Assembly (NCBI GenBank): GCA_963210315.1
Contig: OY723284.1
Coordinates: 1,984,001-2,048,000 of the forward strand
Length of the DNA stretch: 64,000 bases
DNA from: Rhynchopus euleeides
Taxonomy: Eukaryota; Euglenozoa; Diplonemea; Diplonemida; Diplonemidae
Reading direction: 5' to 3'
Position numbers and translations under genes: made by a program. The notes under the pieces are model-generated. The model was given only the letters and a program-made list of their open reading frames with translations. It ran no database searches and was not told the DNA's origin. The number at the start of each line of letters is the position of its first letter. Position 1 is the stretch's first letter. This document shows, piece after piece, positions 21,401 through 32,335 of the stretch.

Positions 21401-23967
21401 AGCTACTGCCGCGGCCAGCAGGCGCAGGCGCAGGTGCAGCTCAGCGTGCAGCCGCCGCCGCCGCAAGCTGCCACCCCTGCCTCGGTATGTGTTGCGAGAT
21501 ATGGCTGTGCCTTTTCCTCTTCCCGACGAGGCGCTAGGCAGGGGGATCTCCGGGCTCCGTGCCGTTGTGTGTCAAAGTTGCGCCGCTTTTGCAAAACAAG
21601 GACCCCCTCTCGCTCGTCGGGTAGCGCTGGGGTCACACGAAACGCAACTCCTCTCTCTTCGTTACCCCCCGCCCGTCCCTCCCCCACCCACACACACCCA
21701 CAGGCTGTGCCCAGCTCGGTGGAGCCGCCTGCATCTGAGCGGGAGCGCCGGAGGCAGCCGCTGCTGAATGCGATCCAGCTGACGCCGCGTGCTTCCGCAC
21801 TCCACCAGCGTGGGTCCGCCAACGAGGCTGTTGCGGGCACGCCTGGGCTGGGCGAGAAGCAACGGCAGATGATGTCGCTGGAGCAGCGCGTCGCGGAGCT
21901 GGAGGGCAAACCGCTGGAGCAGGTGGGGCGGGATGTGGGCGAGCGGGTTGACCACCAGCAGCAGCAGCAGCAGCAGCGCCACGAGCCACGCTCTCACAGC
22001 AGGGGCAGCGAGGCGCAGCAGAAGCAGCCAGCGCAGCAGCAGCGCCGCTCCGCATCGGGGGCCATGAAGGACGTCGTCCGCCGCGAGGCCTTCCAGCTCG
22101 TCAACAAGACGGTGCAGGAGATGCTGGCCCGTGCGAAGGAGGGCAAGGATTCCCGGGAGGCAGGCGGCAGCAGCAGCAGCGTTGTGTCCGGCAGCAGCAG
22201 CGCCGCCACCCACCCTCCGAGGGAGCAGCAGCGCCACACGCAGCAGCAGCACCGCACACACAGCGGGGCCAGGCGCCCGTCCGCTGCCGCGGACGCGCCG
22301 CCCCCCGCGTCGCCCTGGAGCGCCCCCCCGCAGAGCAGCTCGCCAGCACCCCCGCTGCCGCTGCCGCCCCAGGTATGTTGCGATGCCGTGGTGTGGGTGT
22401 GGGGCAGGGTGTTTCCTCCATGGGTCTCTCACCCACCCACCTTCCCACCCCCCGTACCACCACACCACCCTCACAGTCTCAGGCACTGCCGGCGCCTTCG
22501 CCTCGAAGGGGTGCCTCTGGCGGGTCGCACTGGCAGCAGCAGGAGCAGCCGCAGCTGCGCCGCCAGCAGCAGCAGCAGCAACAGTCTCCTGTTGCAGCGC
22601 AGGCGGTGCTGCGGGGAGGTGCTGCGTCGAACACCATCCAGACCACCGCCTCTGCGTTCGTCGTGCTGAAGCGGCTGCGGGAGGAGCTTGTCGCTGCATC
22701 GGGCGGGCAGCAGACGGATGCCGAGCTGGCGGGGCACCGCATGGTGCTCAACCCCTACTGCAAGGGGGACACGCTGGCCACGGTGCTGCGCATGGAGAAC
22801 TACACATCGTTTGTCTTCACGTCGCAGTGCTTTGCGGAGCAGGTGCAGGCAAAGAGGGGCGCGGCGTACCGCAGCGCAGGGGTTGCGGAGCAGCGCCAGA
22901 TGGTGTGGGACGAGCTTGTCACGACTGTGCCCCTGAGCGTCACACCCGTCACTCGTGTGTGCGAGGGGGTGGTGCTGTGCCGTGCCGTCGTGCCGGTGCC
23001 AGGTGGTGCGCCCACAGCCAAGTATTTTATAATGTTCCACACCGCAGTTGAGACCGCCGTCAGCTCGCTGAAGCAAGTCAAGCCGCAGTTTCCCTGGTTC
23101 CACCTCCACTGCCTGCTGGACTTCGAGCGGCGCGTCTTCGAGACAATGATTGATGAGATTGTCGCCATGTCGCCCTGTGATGCGTATGTCATATTTGCCC
23201 TATCACGCACCCTTTCATATTTTTTTTGAGAAAAAAAGAATAAGAAAGAGACACTTGCCCGTCCCCCCATGCACTGCACTGAACCCCACCTCCTGCCACC
23301 AACACCCTTCGTCCACAGCGATCCGGACGCGACAGGCAGCGCCGGGTCTCGCAGCGAGCACACACTGGTGTACTACACAGACCTTCTGCAGGCGCACCCC
23401 CTGACGCCGTTCTTCGGGGGGCTGGCCCGGGGTTCCTCTGAAACGTTCATCTGGAATGACCTCGTCTTCAGCGGGGAGTGTGCTGACGGCAGGTTCCTCA
23501 AGCTGTCGGTGCGGCCGCACAGGGCTGCCATACATTACTGGCAGAGGGGGTCGGGGCAGTCGGGGCGGCCGCCGCTGGGTGTGCTGCTGGTTCACCAGAG
23601 CCTGTGCACGCACCTTGGCAGCGAGCAGTTCGACGGCATTGTGCTGACGGAGGCGGAGGCGGCTGTCGTTTCCGCCACCCTGCCACAGGACATCCTGGCG
23701 ACAGTGCAGCCACGCCTGCATGTTGTCGGGGATAGCTTCTACGCAGGCGACACGCAGCACTGCGCGCTGTCTCTGCTGGAGCTGTGCAACGCCAACTCGT
23801 GGGCCACCGTCGCCACCACCTTCTTCGGGGGGGACGACGGGCTGATGGACACGATCTACGAGTGGGACCAGCCCTACCCGCACAGCGTCAATATTTTTTA
23901 CACGCATGCCAGCGACTTCGCCTCCATCCGCGATGGCTTTCATGAGATCTCCAGAAGCGGGGAATAA
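18429..23967 (+). CDS. Large Gln/Ser/Gly-rich protein of unknown function, five exons
   Basis: Exons 18429-20951, 21029-21484, 21704-22372, 22477-23183 and 23319-23967 give about 1,667 residues. All introns have GTATG(T) donors and CAG acceptors; the first three are phase 0 and the last is phase 2. Start ATG 18429 (MSLDFVDIGDVD) follows an acceptor-like CAG; the frame is open further upstream but that part is not protein-like. Two regions look folded. One, at about residues 165-380, contains VSYAALFQASRMGMPLVQKV and the CNAVHLRETEETHGG segment. The other, at about 1260 to the end, contains HRMVLNPYCKGDTLATVLRM and a long block ending in SDFASIRDGFHEISRSGE. The middle is compositionally biased with Gln runs and a coiled-coil-like Ala/Glu patch. 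No family is recognised. A scaffold role is possible but unsupported. Confidence 0.75.
21485..21703 (+). other. Intron of 219 nt, a multiple of three and free of stops
   Basis: GTATGT donor at 21485 and CAG acceptor ending 21703. The flanking frame stays open through the intron, so retention would add 73 residues without a frameshift. Treated as an intron because it matches the other splice sites of this gene and its sequence is unlike the flanking protein. Confidence 0.6.
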
Positions 23968-25549
23968 GCCTTCCCGCGTTGTGGTGGTGGTGGGGGGCAG
24001 AGGTCTGCCACGGAAACCGGATATCTCTCTCTCTCTCTCTCTCTCTACAACATATCTACAGTGTGGACCCCTCGTGGAAGGGTTCACACCTCCTGTTTCT
24101 CTCTCTCTCCCCGTGTAATCTTTTCCCTTCTTGCGCCGCTCCCCGACGGGGGCTCTGGACGGGGGTGGGGGTGGGTGGGTGGGTTTAGACTTTGAACGAA
24201 ACGATGGTAGCTTGTGAGAGGGGCATCCCCTAACCGCGCCGTTGGGTGCGTGGAAGAAGGCGGGTGGGTCGAGGTGCGCGTCGCCGCATCGTACTGGTGG
24301 GGTCCGTGGGTGCGTAACGCCAGAGGGGCTCGATGAGTGTTTTAATGAATTCATTCTTTCACCTCAAACACTGTGAGCCCCAGGGGCCTTATCGCAAACG
24401 GACACACAGGCACACAGTGACCAGTGACCACCCAAGTAACGGATTTCAAACACGTAGATTCTTTCTTGTTTTTTTGAATGGGAAAGGTGGGGCCTCAGGG
24501 CGTGGTGGCGATCTAGATGGAAATTGCCGTTCTTTTTTGAAAAAGTATACCATATCCAACCACCCCCGACCCCACTCTTCTGTTGGGCAGGGCTGGGGAG
24601 TGCAGGTCATCTGTTGGTCGGGGTGTGTGTGTGTGTCGAGGAAAGACTGATCCAGGATGTGGTTCAGCTTCCAATCGTGCTGTGTCCATTGACACAGCAG
24701 TCAAAGCCGTATCAACAGAAGGGCCAATTCTTGTTGGGCCTTGGAGGGGTTGTCGAAGGAAGCAGTGCAAGCACCCCTGCGTTGCTCACGCTGCATGTGC
24801 GGACGAATGGGTGGGGGGTGGGGGGAGTACCGCCCTACAATATCGCACGAATTCTTCATTAGAGTACCCAACCAACCACCCGCCCCCCACCTTCTTCGAT
24901 CACCGAACCCCACCACTCCCCCACACACAGCAGTGCCTGTACTTTCTCTGTTGCTCCAGTATATATAGGCAGAGCCCCCCACCTAGATAGCTGCCATTTC
25001 TGGGACAGTGCTCGCATGGGTCAGATCAACAACTACTGCGGGGCGCTGCAGTGTTTTTTACCACCACACAACAGGACTCGTGTCAGTGTCCTGCAAAAAT
25101 GGCATGAAGGATGCCCGGGGCAACATTTGGATTGGGCAACATAGGCAACGTCCCACAGCAAGGCTGCGTTGGGTTGCTTTTGTTTACCGGCCTTCGGCGG
25201 CACTGTACCTTCAGAGATGTTGTGTGTTTATTTGGGAGTGTGATGCGTGAACATAACAGAAGCAGAGAGGTATTCTTCAGTACCTCTGTTTCAACCGCCC
25301 GTTCTGTGGGGCTGGTATCAGCTTGCAACACAGCGGGACAGCCGGAGACCCGAAACCAGGGCGGCGTGTGATTAGAGTGAACAGTGCGGAGTGTATCCTC
25401 ACTGGAGGCGGGTGGGTGGGTGGGTGGGGGCCGTGTGCCGTGGCAGCATGGGCTGGTGCTGCTGTAGATTTGTGGCTTCGGCTCGAAGGTAGTGCAGCTG
25501 GTGGGAGTGTGTTGCCCCTGTGCCCGAGGTGTTCCACCTGTTGCTTGCT
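23968..25549. other. Intergenic, no gene recognised
   Basis: Contains a (CT)n tract at 24024-24047, a second CT-rich patch at about 24096-24112 and G-rich GGGT repeats near 24160-24185. No coding sequence is supported. A dispersed repeat lies at 25058-25185. Confidence 0.5.
25058..25185. repeat. Dispersed intergenic repeat, copy A
   Basis: Shares ACCACCACACAACAGG, GTCAGTGTCCT(G/C)CAAAAAT and CCCACAGCA...TTGCTTTTGTTT-like blocks, in the same order, with 32634-32756. Origin unknown. Confidence 0.6.
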
Positions 25550-28500
25550 GTGGATGTGCTCTGCGTGTTGTTGTTCCGTTGCCATAGTTGCCACACACGC
25601 CCCCTGCAGAGGTTTAGTGGTTAACGAGCGTCCGTGCGTCACTAGGTGCGTGCTTTAGCCCGCACCGCGTCACTCACGATGGCTGCGATTTCGCTGCTGG
25701 CGTGTGCGGCGGTTGCGCTGGACAGGAAGCACATTAACGGAGACTCGTGGGTGTCGCAGGCCGGCGGGTACAAGTACAACAAGACGATTCCGTACTGGAC
25801 GGACAAGGTGCCGAAGGAGCGTGGGGCTGTGCCGTACAGCCCCCCTGCTGACTGGAAGTACAGCACGCAGGGCGGCCCTGTCGAGGGGAAGATCAACGTG
25901 CATCTGGTGCCGCACTCGCACGACGACACCGGCTGGCAGGTGACTGTGGACCAGTACTTCTACGAGGAAGTGTACTACGTGCTGGACACGCTGCTGATCC
26001 GCCTGCAGGAGGACAAGAACCGGCGCTTCATGTTTGTGGAGACCGGGTTCTTCGCTCGCTGGTGGGACATGCAGCCCGCCGCCAAGAAGGCGCAGATGAA
26101 GGCGCTTGTGCAGGGCGGGCAGATGGAGTTCGTCAACGGCGGGTGGTGCATGCACGACGAGGCGGCCCCCAACTACGTCGAGATGATCGACCAGACGACG
26201 CGTGGGCACCAGTACCTGTACGCCCTGTTCGGGGAGCAGGGCCGTCCGAAGGGGTCGTGGACGATCGACCCGTTTGGTCACTCCAACACGAACGCGTGGC
26301 TGATCGGTGCGGAGTCTGGGATGGACTACCTGTTCTGGGGGCGCATGGACTACCAGGACTTCAACATGCGCAAGCCGGAGCAGCGCCTGGAGTGGGTGTG
26401 GGAGGGCAGCGAGAGTCTGGGCAGCTCTGCACAGATCTTTGCGGGTGAGCTGTTCGGGGGTGGTCGCGGTGGGTACTCCACGTGGTTCGGGTTTGACGGG
26501 ACCGGATCGCAGGTGCGCGACGACCCGCGCCGTCACGACTACAACGTGGACCAGATGGTGGACCAGTTTGTGCAGCACGCACAGGAGCAGGCGGCGTCGA
26601 CACGCACGGACCACCAGATGTGGGCGTGCGGCGGTGATTTCAACTACCAGAACGCTGACCACTGGTACCACAACCTGGACAAGCTGATCCACTACATCAA
26701 CCAGAATGCAAGTGTGAACGCGTTCTACTCCACCCCGTCTCTGTACGTGGAGCAGAAGCAGAAGGCGAACCTGACGTGGGAGGTGCGTCGGGACGACATC
26801 TTCCCGCTCGGGGACGGGCCGCACCACTACTGGTCGGGCTACTTCACGTCCCGTCCGGCGCTGAAGAAGCAGGTGCACGTGGCGTCGAACTTCCTGAACG
26901 CGGCACGCCAGCTGGAGGTGATCTCTGGGGTGAATGCGTCGCAGATCGCAGTGCCGACGACGCGCCCCGCCCCTGTGGTGGGTGTGTCGTGGACGGACTC
27001 GCTGGAGGGGACCGTTGGTGTGGCGACGCACCACGACGGGATGTCCGGGACGGAGCGGCAGGACGTGGCGGACGACTACGCACAGCGCATCTCCGAGTCG
27101 CACGGGGAGGTGGAGCAGGGGGTGGCGCTGTCGCTGCAGAAGCTGATGGGGGTCAAGGCCGACTTCGAGCACTGCAACTGCAACTCGATGGGCGGGGACA
27201 ACTGCCTGAACATCACGATGTGCGAGCTGACGGCGAGCGCGTCCGCCTTCACGATGGTGGCGTGGAACCCGCTTGCACGCACGAGCACGCAGGGCTTCCG
27301 CCTCCCGGTGACGGTGGCGGAGGGGTCGACGTGGCGTGTGTTCGACTCGTCGAACGCCCAGGTGGCGTGCGACCTGACGGAGCTTGACGAGCGGACCCGC
27401 CAGCTGCCGCTGCTGTACCTGAACAAGTTCGGGCTGACGGACGAGCAGGTGAAGGCACGCGAGGCGGAGCTGGCAAACAAGGCGACGCACGTGCTGAGCT
27501 TTGTGGGCACCCTCCCGCCGATCGGGTACTCGAAGTTCTACGTGCAGGCGTCTTCGCAGGCACGTGTGCAGAACGCACGCAAGCCGCTGCGCATCTCGGA
27601 CGTTGGGAGCGACCCCTTCACCATCTCGAACGACATGTACGAGCTGGAGTTCGACACGACGACTGGGTTGGCCACGAAGCTGACGAACCGTGCGTCGCAG
27701 CTGTCGACCCCCTTCGCCGTGACGGCGTGGTGGTACAACAGCTCTGCGGGAGGCTGCACGGCGAACGTGTCGTCGGACCCGGATGTGGCGTGCGACTCGC
27801 AGAAGAGCGGTGCGTACATGTTCCGCCCTAACAGCACCACGCTGTACTACCCGGGTGCGGAGCGCGTGCCGCAGCTGAAGGTGGTGATCGGGGAGCAGAT
27901 GCAGGAGGTGCACCAGGTCTTCAGCGAGTGGGCCACCGTGGTGTACCGCCTGTGGAAGGCGTCGAAGGGTGTGGAGGTGGAGTACACGGTGGGGCCCATC
28001 CCGATCGACACCCCGTGGCTGCCGGGTGACGAGTACCCCGGGAAGGAGGTGATCCTGCGCTACTCGACGGGGCTGCAGAGCGAGGGTGTGTTCTACACAG
28101 ACTCGAACGGGCGTGAGATGGTGAAGCGGGTGTACAACAAGCGCGGCCCGTCGTACCCCACGCTGGAGGTGAACGAGCCTGTGGCCGGGAACTACTACCC
28201 TGTGAACGCGATGATTGCGCTGCAGGACAACACGGCACAGCTGGCGATCCTGCCGGATGTGACGCAGGGCGGGGCCTCTCTGAAGGACGGGGAGCTGGAG
28301 ATGATGGTGCACAGGCGCCTGCTGCTGGACGACGACCGTGGTGTGCAGGAGCCGCTGAACGAAACGATGTGCGGGTGCAACGACATCAACGCGGACGAGG
28401 GGAAGATGGGTGCCCACGGGCACGAGGGCGACGGCGGTTGCCTGTGCGAGGGGCTGACGATGCGCGGCACGCACATGCTCCTGTTCGACACGGTGGAGGC

Positions 28501-29020
28501 GGTGAACGTGCGCCGCCGCCAGGAGATGGAGGAGCTCGCCTTCCCCGCAACGCTGGCCTTCGCGGCCGGGAACGTGACGGCGCTGCACCAGGCACGCTCC
28601 TTCATCGCACAGGCGCTGCCGGACACGGTGAAGCTACTGACGCTGAATGCAAACTACAAAACCCTGAACGGCGGAAAGGTGCTTCTGCGCCTGGCACACC
28701 TCTACGGCGCAGGCGAGAGCACCACACACAGCGTCCCCGTCACGGTGGACCTGGCTGCCGTCTTCTCCGCCCCCGGGCTCACCATCAAGACCGTGGAGGA
28801 GACACAGCTGACGGGGACCAGGCCCCTCGCCGACATGGACAAGAGCAAGTTCCACTGGCGCACCTACACCCCCAACCTCGACGTGGCCCAGCAGTTCGCC
28901 GCCGCACGCGGCTTCACCCAGCGCAGCTACCTCGACGGCACATCCGTCACCATCCGCCCCATGGAGGTCCGCACCTACCTCGTCACCTTCGCGTGAGACC
29001 AGGCCGCTGCCCTCAACCCC
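25550..29020. repeat. Duplicated block containing alpha-mannosidase, copy 1
   Basis: Colinear and nearly identical to 40942-44409 (offset 15,392 bp through the start codon). The match begins at GTGGATGTGCTCTGCG, 129 bp before the ATG, and ends about 24 bp after the stop codon at CCTCAACCCC. Sequence outside the block is unrelated, so the unit duplicated is essentially one gene with a minimal promoter or leader. Confidence 0.85.
25679..28996 (+). CDS. GH38 alpha-mannosidase, secreted or lysosomal type, copy 1
   Basis: 1,105 residues, single exon. GH38 enzymes remove terminal alpha-mannose from glycans by a retaining, zinc-dependent mechanism; this architecture resembles lysosomal acid alpha-mannosidase. 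A short hydrophobic N-terminus (MAAISLLACAAVA) is a likely signal peptide. Zinc-binding HSHDDTGW begins at residue 79, WTIDPFGHS contains the expected nucleophile D197, and HHDGMSGT (451-458) is the third family motif. Several N-x-S/T sites support passage through the ER. Full length for the family (about 1,000-1,100). The ATG at 25679 was chosen because the open upstream frame lacks an ATG. Codon third positions are strongly G/C, which creates long antisense open frames that are not genes. It differs from copy 2 by seven substitutions and one extra Ser. Confidence 0.93.
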   Translation: MAAISLLACAAVALDRKHINGDSWVSQAGGYKYNKTIPYWTDKVPKERGAVPYSPPADWKYSTQGGPVEGKINVHLVPHSHDDTGWQVTVDQYFYEEVYYVLDTLLIRLQEDKNRRFMFVETGFFARWWDMQPAAKKAQMKALVQGGQMEFVNGGWCMHDEAAPNYVEMIDQTTRGHQYLYALFGEQGRPKGSWTIDPFGHSNTNAWLIGAESGMDYLFWGRMDYQDFNMRKPEQRLEWVWEGSESLGSSAQIFAGELFGGGRGGYSTWFGFDGTGSQVRDDPRRHDYNVDQMVDQFVQHAQEQAASTRTDHQMWACGGDFNYQNADHWYHNLDKLIHYINQNASVNAFYSTPSLYVEQKQKANLTWEVRRDDIFPLGDGPHHYWSGYFTSRPALKKQVHVASNFLNAARQLEVISGVNASQIAVPTTRPAPVVGVSWTDSLEGTVGVATHHDGMSGTERQDVADDYAQRISESHGEVEQGVALSLQKLMGVKADFEHCNCNSMGGDNCLNITMCELTASASAFTMVAWNPLARTSTQGFRLPVTVAEGSTWRVFDSSNAQVACDLTELDERTRQLPLLYLNKFGLTDEQVKAREAELANKATHVLSFVGTLPPIGYSKFYVQASSQARVQNARKPLRISDVGSDPFTISNDMYELEFDTTTGLATKLTNRASQLSTPFAVTAWWYNSSAGGCTANVSSDPDVACDSQKSGAYMFRPNSTTLYYPGAERVPQLKVVIGEQMQEVHQVFSEWATVVYRLWKASKGVEVEYTVGPIPIDTPWLPGDEYPGKEVILRYSTGLQSEGVFYTDSNGREMVKRVYNKRGPSYPTLEVNEPVAGNYYPVNAMIALQDNTAQLAILPDVTQGGASLKDGELEMMVHRRLLLDDDRGVQEPLNETMCGCNDINADEGKMGAHGHEGDGGCLCEGLTMRGTHMLLFDTVEAVNVRRRQEMEELAFPATLAFAAGNVTALHQARSFIAQALPDTVKLLTLNANYKTLNGGKVLLRLAHLYGAGESTTHSVPVTVDLAAVFSAPGLTIKTVEETQLTGTRPLADMDKSKFHWRTYTPNLDVAQQFAAARGFTQRSYLDGTSVTIRPMEVRTYLVTFA

Positions 29021-30937
29021 ACCCCCCTCACCCCCCTCCCACGTGACAGCCACTCCCCGTCACCGCATACTTTAGCCCTTGCCCCCCCTCCCCCCGGCTT
29101 TCATTACCCTTTGGCACCCTGCCCCCCCGCCCCCCTATTTTTTGCGGGCTTCTGATTTTTACCCCCCATGCTACCCATGCATCCAGCCCCGTCCCATCTG
29201 CCCCCTCCCCCCCTGTCAACGTTTTTTGTCTTCTGTGGTGTTTTCATGTGAGGTGTGTGTATCCTCCCCCGTGTTGCCAGGTTCCTGCACACTGCTGTCT
29301 TGCGTTGTCTATGACCCAGGCAGCAGAGTATATTGCTGCAAAGAGCACACAGGAACCTGGCCCCGTGGATGCGGATATGTCATGGTGAGGCTGAGAGATC
29401 CAAAGAACACAGTGCCCATCGATGTTGTGGCGTTGGTATATCTGCGTCCTTCCGACGACGACAGACTATCGAGCATCGCAGTTGACCAGAGGATGCCGAT
29501 GTGTGTTTGTGTGACACAGTCGTGGAGAAGTCGTATTCGAGTTCGCTCGGTGGCCCTGCACTCAACCAAACAAAAATAGCGTCGGTGTGTGTAAGGTGAG
29601 GAAGGGGATGTGGGCAGGAGAGGGGGGGGAGAGAGAGAGAGAAACTGTGGGGTGTGGGTGAAGGCAAAGACTTCAAAAAAAATCAAAAAAAATGAAAATC
29701 CATCCACCCCCCACCAACGCGATGAGCAATGGAAAAAAAAATGCAACTGTAACATCACCAGATCCAATTACTGTTTTGTTAGTTCGGCGTAGCCAACTGG
29801 GGAAACTTTCTGTGCCTTTAGCTGGATCGTGCGTCCCCACTCACACCACTTCATCAGACCGGGGAGTGGTGTACACAAAGAGTGGGGTCTGCGTTCCAAC
29901 AAAACAACTTTCGGCAGTAATTGGTTTGTTGTCTCGTTTTGCTGTCACTTTACGATCCAGCGGGGGCACAGATAGTTTTCCCCACAAACGCGCCACCCCA
30001 CCCCCTGCCCCTGCCCCATAGTGTTTTCTTTCGTGCTGCGAGTGCGTGTGTCTGCAACGGGGAGGGGGTGTGTGGAGGACATCGTGCCGTATCCTCTGTT
30101 GTAGCACAGAGCTGTCAGAGAGAGGGCCTGGTATTACTAACGTCTGCGTTGTCAAAAACACGGCTAGCACGACTGCACCAAACAAGGGCACTTTCAATGG
30201 CAGAGGCTGATCGGGTGTGTCTGTCGGCCCATCAAACCCCTGTTGCTCTTTAGCAGCCCTGTTGGTCTGCGAATCAGCCCCTGCAACACAAAGGGAAAGC
30301 TGGTTGGTCACTGGGAGGTGGAAGCTGCGACCACCCCAAGCAGTGTGTGTCGCGATGGGATTGAAGGAAAGGCGTTGTTCTGATCTCGTGCTCAATTCGA
30401 GGCAAGATGCTTGCGGCCTGAAGGCAGCATCTCTCATGTGGGTGCTGAGAATAGTCAGAAGAGGGTGGCGTGTATATCGTATAGCGTGTGATGCAGGTCT
30501 TTTTTTTTGGCAGGCAGACAATGGAAGGTCCGCTACCGGTGGAGCGTGGATCCTGACCCAGCAACTTCCTGAAGGCCTGCGGAGGGACGCCGGGTGACGG
30601 CTGCAGGTTCGCCAAGCGGGGGGGGCTGGTGGAGACTACAACAGGCCGGAGGACAGGAAAGGTTGAATACGTTACATCCGGCAGGACCAGGTCTCGCGCT
30701 GTCGCACCACGGCACCCACGCATGCCCCGCCCCTTACCTTGCAACATTTGCATGACGGGCTCCGAGGCACTGGAGTGCGTTAAGGAAAGGCTCTGGTGAT
30801 TCATTCCTGTTCAAAATCATCGTGCACCTCGCCTGTGGGCCCCCAACCGCAACGGCCACTGCCCCACACAACACATATACACCCACACCCACCACATCCC
30901 CGCAGTTTCTGCTTCTCTTGTGCTTGTGCTGCAAAGG
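29021..30937. other. Intergenic, no gene recognised
   Basis: C-rich 3' flank of the mannosidase, then about 1.7 kb with scattered short frames that look random. AG repeats occur near 29626-29641. The last 100 bases are pyrimidine-rich with CCCCGCAG at 30898-30905, a plausible acceptor 30 bp before the tyrosinase ATG. Confidence 0.5.
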
Positions 30938-32335
30938 ATGGCGGGCATGTCCAGGACGTTGCTGCTGCTGAGCGGCTGTGCTGCGCTGTGCGTGGCACAG
31001 AACGATGGGTGTGGGCCGCGCGTGCGGAAGGCCTACTCGAGCCTGACGTGCTCGGAGAGGCAGCTGTACGCAGACGCGGTGGCGACGCTGGTGCGGGACC
31101 GGCGTGAGACGTACCTGCGTATTGTGGAGACGCACGAGAGGCAGGAGCAGTACGCGCACCAGACGTCTGCGTTCCTGCCGTGGCACCGTCAGTACGTGCT
31201 GCAGTACGAGAACATGCTGCGCAGCCTGCCCGGGTTCGAGTGCGTGACGGTGCCGTACTGGGACTGGGAGCGCGACGCGGGGAGCGAGGAGCGCCAGGCG
31301 GCGTCGGCGCCGCTGAAGAACCGCACCTTCGGGAGCCTGGTGAACCACCCGCAGGGCCAGACGCAGTGCGTCGACAACGGGATTGCGTCAGGCTGGACGA
31401 TGCGCAGCGGGACGTGCCTGCGGCGCCAGAGGCGGAGCCAGGGGTTCACGGGGGAGGCGGCACTGATGGAGATCATCACCAGCCACCGGAACTTCCGCGC
31501 CTTCTCAGTGCGTCTCGAGGGTGCGCCGCACGCCGCCCCGCACATCTACATCGGGGGCCAGATGGCCACCATGCAGTCCCCCGCGGACCCGGTCTTCTTC
31601 ATGCACCACGCGAACGTGGACCGCCTGTGGGCGCTGTGGCAGGACTACCACGAGCACGACAAGGTGGACAAGTCGGCGCTGCAGGACGGGATCCACTACG
31701 AGGCGGAGTCGCGCCGCTGGTGGTCGTCCATCCCGGACAGCGCGTTCGAGCTGGACGCGACGATGCCGTACACCTACGACTCTCGTGGGTCGGCGCTGCC
31801 TGTGACGGTGCGCGACATGTGGAGCCTGTCGGCGCTGCCCGACGGGGTGACGTACACGTACGGGCCGGACAGCCTGGCGGGGCAGCTGGCCGGGACGGAC
31901 GAGGAGACGGGCGCCAGCGGGGTGGAGTGGGTCTGGGCGCAGCCACAGGCGACCCCATACCGCACGTGTTGCGGGGACGGGACGCGCGACGCGGGGGAGC
32001 AGTGCGACGACGGGAACAGGGTCAATGCCGACAGCTGCAGCAACACGTGCCGGTTTGTGGGCGTGACGCGCGACGCCAGGACGGCCTCGGCTGCGGGTGC
32101 GGGCGCAGGCAGCAGCCGCCCCCACCACGTCTGGTTCTCCAACCCGCTGGTGCAGGCGAAGCACGACGAGCTGGTGGCCGGGCCGTCCCAGCTGTCGAAG
32201 CGCGAGCTGCTGCGCGAGCTTGCGCTGTACGAGTGCTCGCTGCTGGAGGAGAGCCGCGCGGCTCCGTCCCCCGAGTGGCTGCGCATGGTGGGCGCGTCGA
32301 GGCCGGACATGTACGACCAGTGCAAGGTGCTGTGA
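30938..32335 (+). CDS. Secreted tyrosinase with a C-terminal cysteine-rich (Myxococcus-type) repeat
   Basis: 465 residues, single exon. Tyrosinases are type-3 copper enzymes that hydroxylate monophenols and oxidise diphenols to quinones. The N-terminus MAGMSRTLLLLSGCAALCVA is a signal peptide. CuA ligands fit H66, H74 and H83 (the last two in HQTSAFLPWHRQY). CuB ligands fit H198, H202 and H224 (HAAPH; DPVFFMHHANVDRLW). After the copper domain comes CCGDGTRDAGEQCDDGN with further cysteines (roughly 345-372), matching the DUF4215/Myxococcus cysteine-rich repeat, a common extracellular module. The last 100 residues form a charged helical tail. An upstream frame without ATG extends six codons, so ATG 30938 is preferred. 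It lies alone between the two mannosidase copies, with no operon-like context. Confidence 0.9.
   Translation: MAGMSRTLLLLSGCAALCVAQNDGCGPRVRKAYSSLTCSERQLYADAVATLVRDRRETYLRIVETHERQEQYAHQTSAFLPWHRQYVLQYENMLRSLPGFECVTVPYWDWERDAGSEERQAASAPLKNRTFGSLVNHPQGQTQCVDNGIASGWTMRSGTCLRRQRRSQGFTGEAALMEIITSHRNFRAFSVRLEGAPHAAPHIYIGGQMATMQSPADPVFFMHHANVDRLWALWQDYHEHDKVDKSALQDGIHYEAESRRWWSSIPDSAFELDATMPYTYDSRGSALPVTVRDMWSLSALPDGVTYTYGPDSLAGQLAGTDEETGASGVEWVWAQPQATPYRTCCGDGTRDAGEQCDDGNRVNADSCSNTCRFVGVTRDARTASAAGAGAGSSRPHHVWFSNPLVQAKHDELVAGPSQLSKRELLRELALYECSLLEESRAAPSPEWLRMVGASRPDMYDQCKVL

Noticed and set aside
24955-24970. TATATATAGG as a TATA box
   Set aside because: It is over 700 bp from the mannosidase start, outside the duplicated block, and no gene begins near it.
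25609-25670. tRNA-like TTTAGTGGTTAACG before the mannosidase start (also in copy 2)
   Set aside because: Resembles a D-arm/A-box, but no T-arm GTTCRA sequence and no acceptor-stem pairing follow.
29841-30521. 226-codon minus-strand frame between mannosidase and tyrosinase
   Set aside because: Composition looks random, with no motif, and competing frames of similar length lie on both strands.
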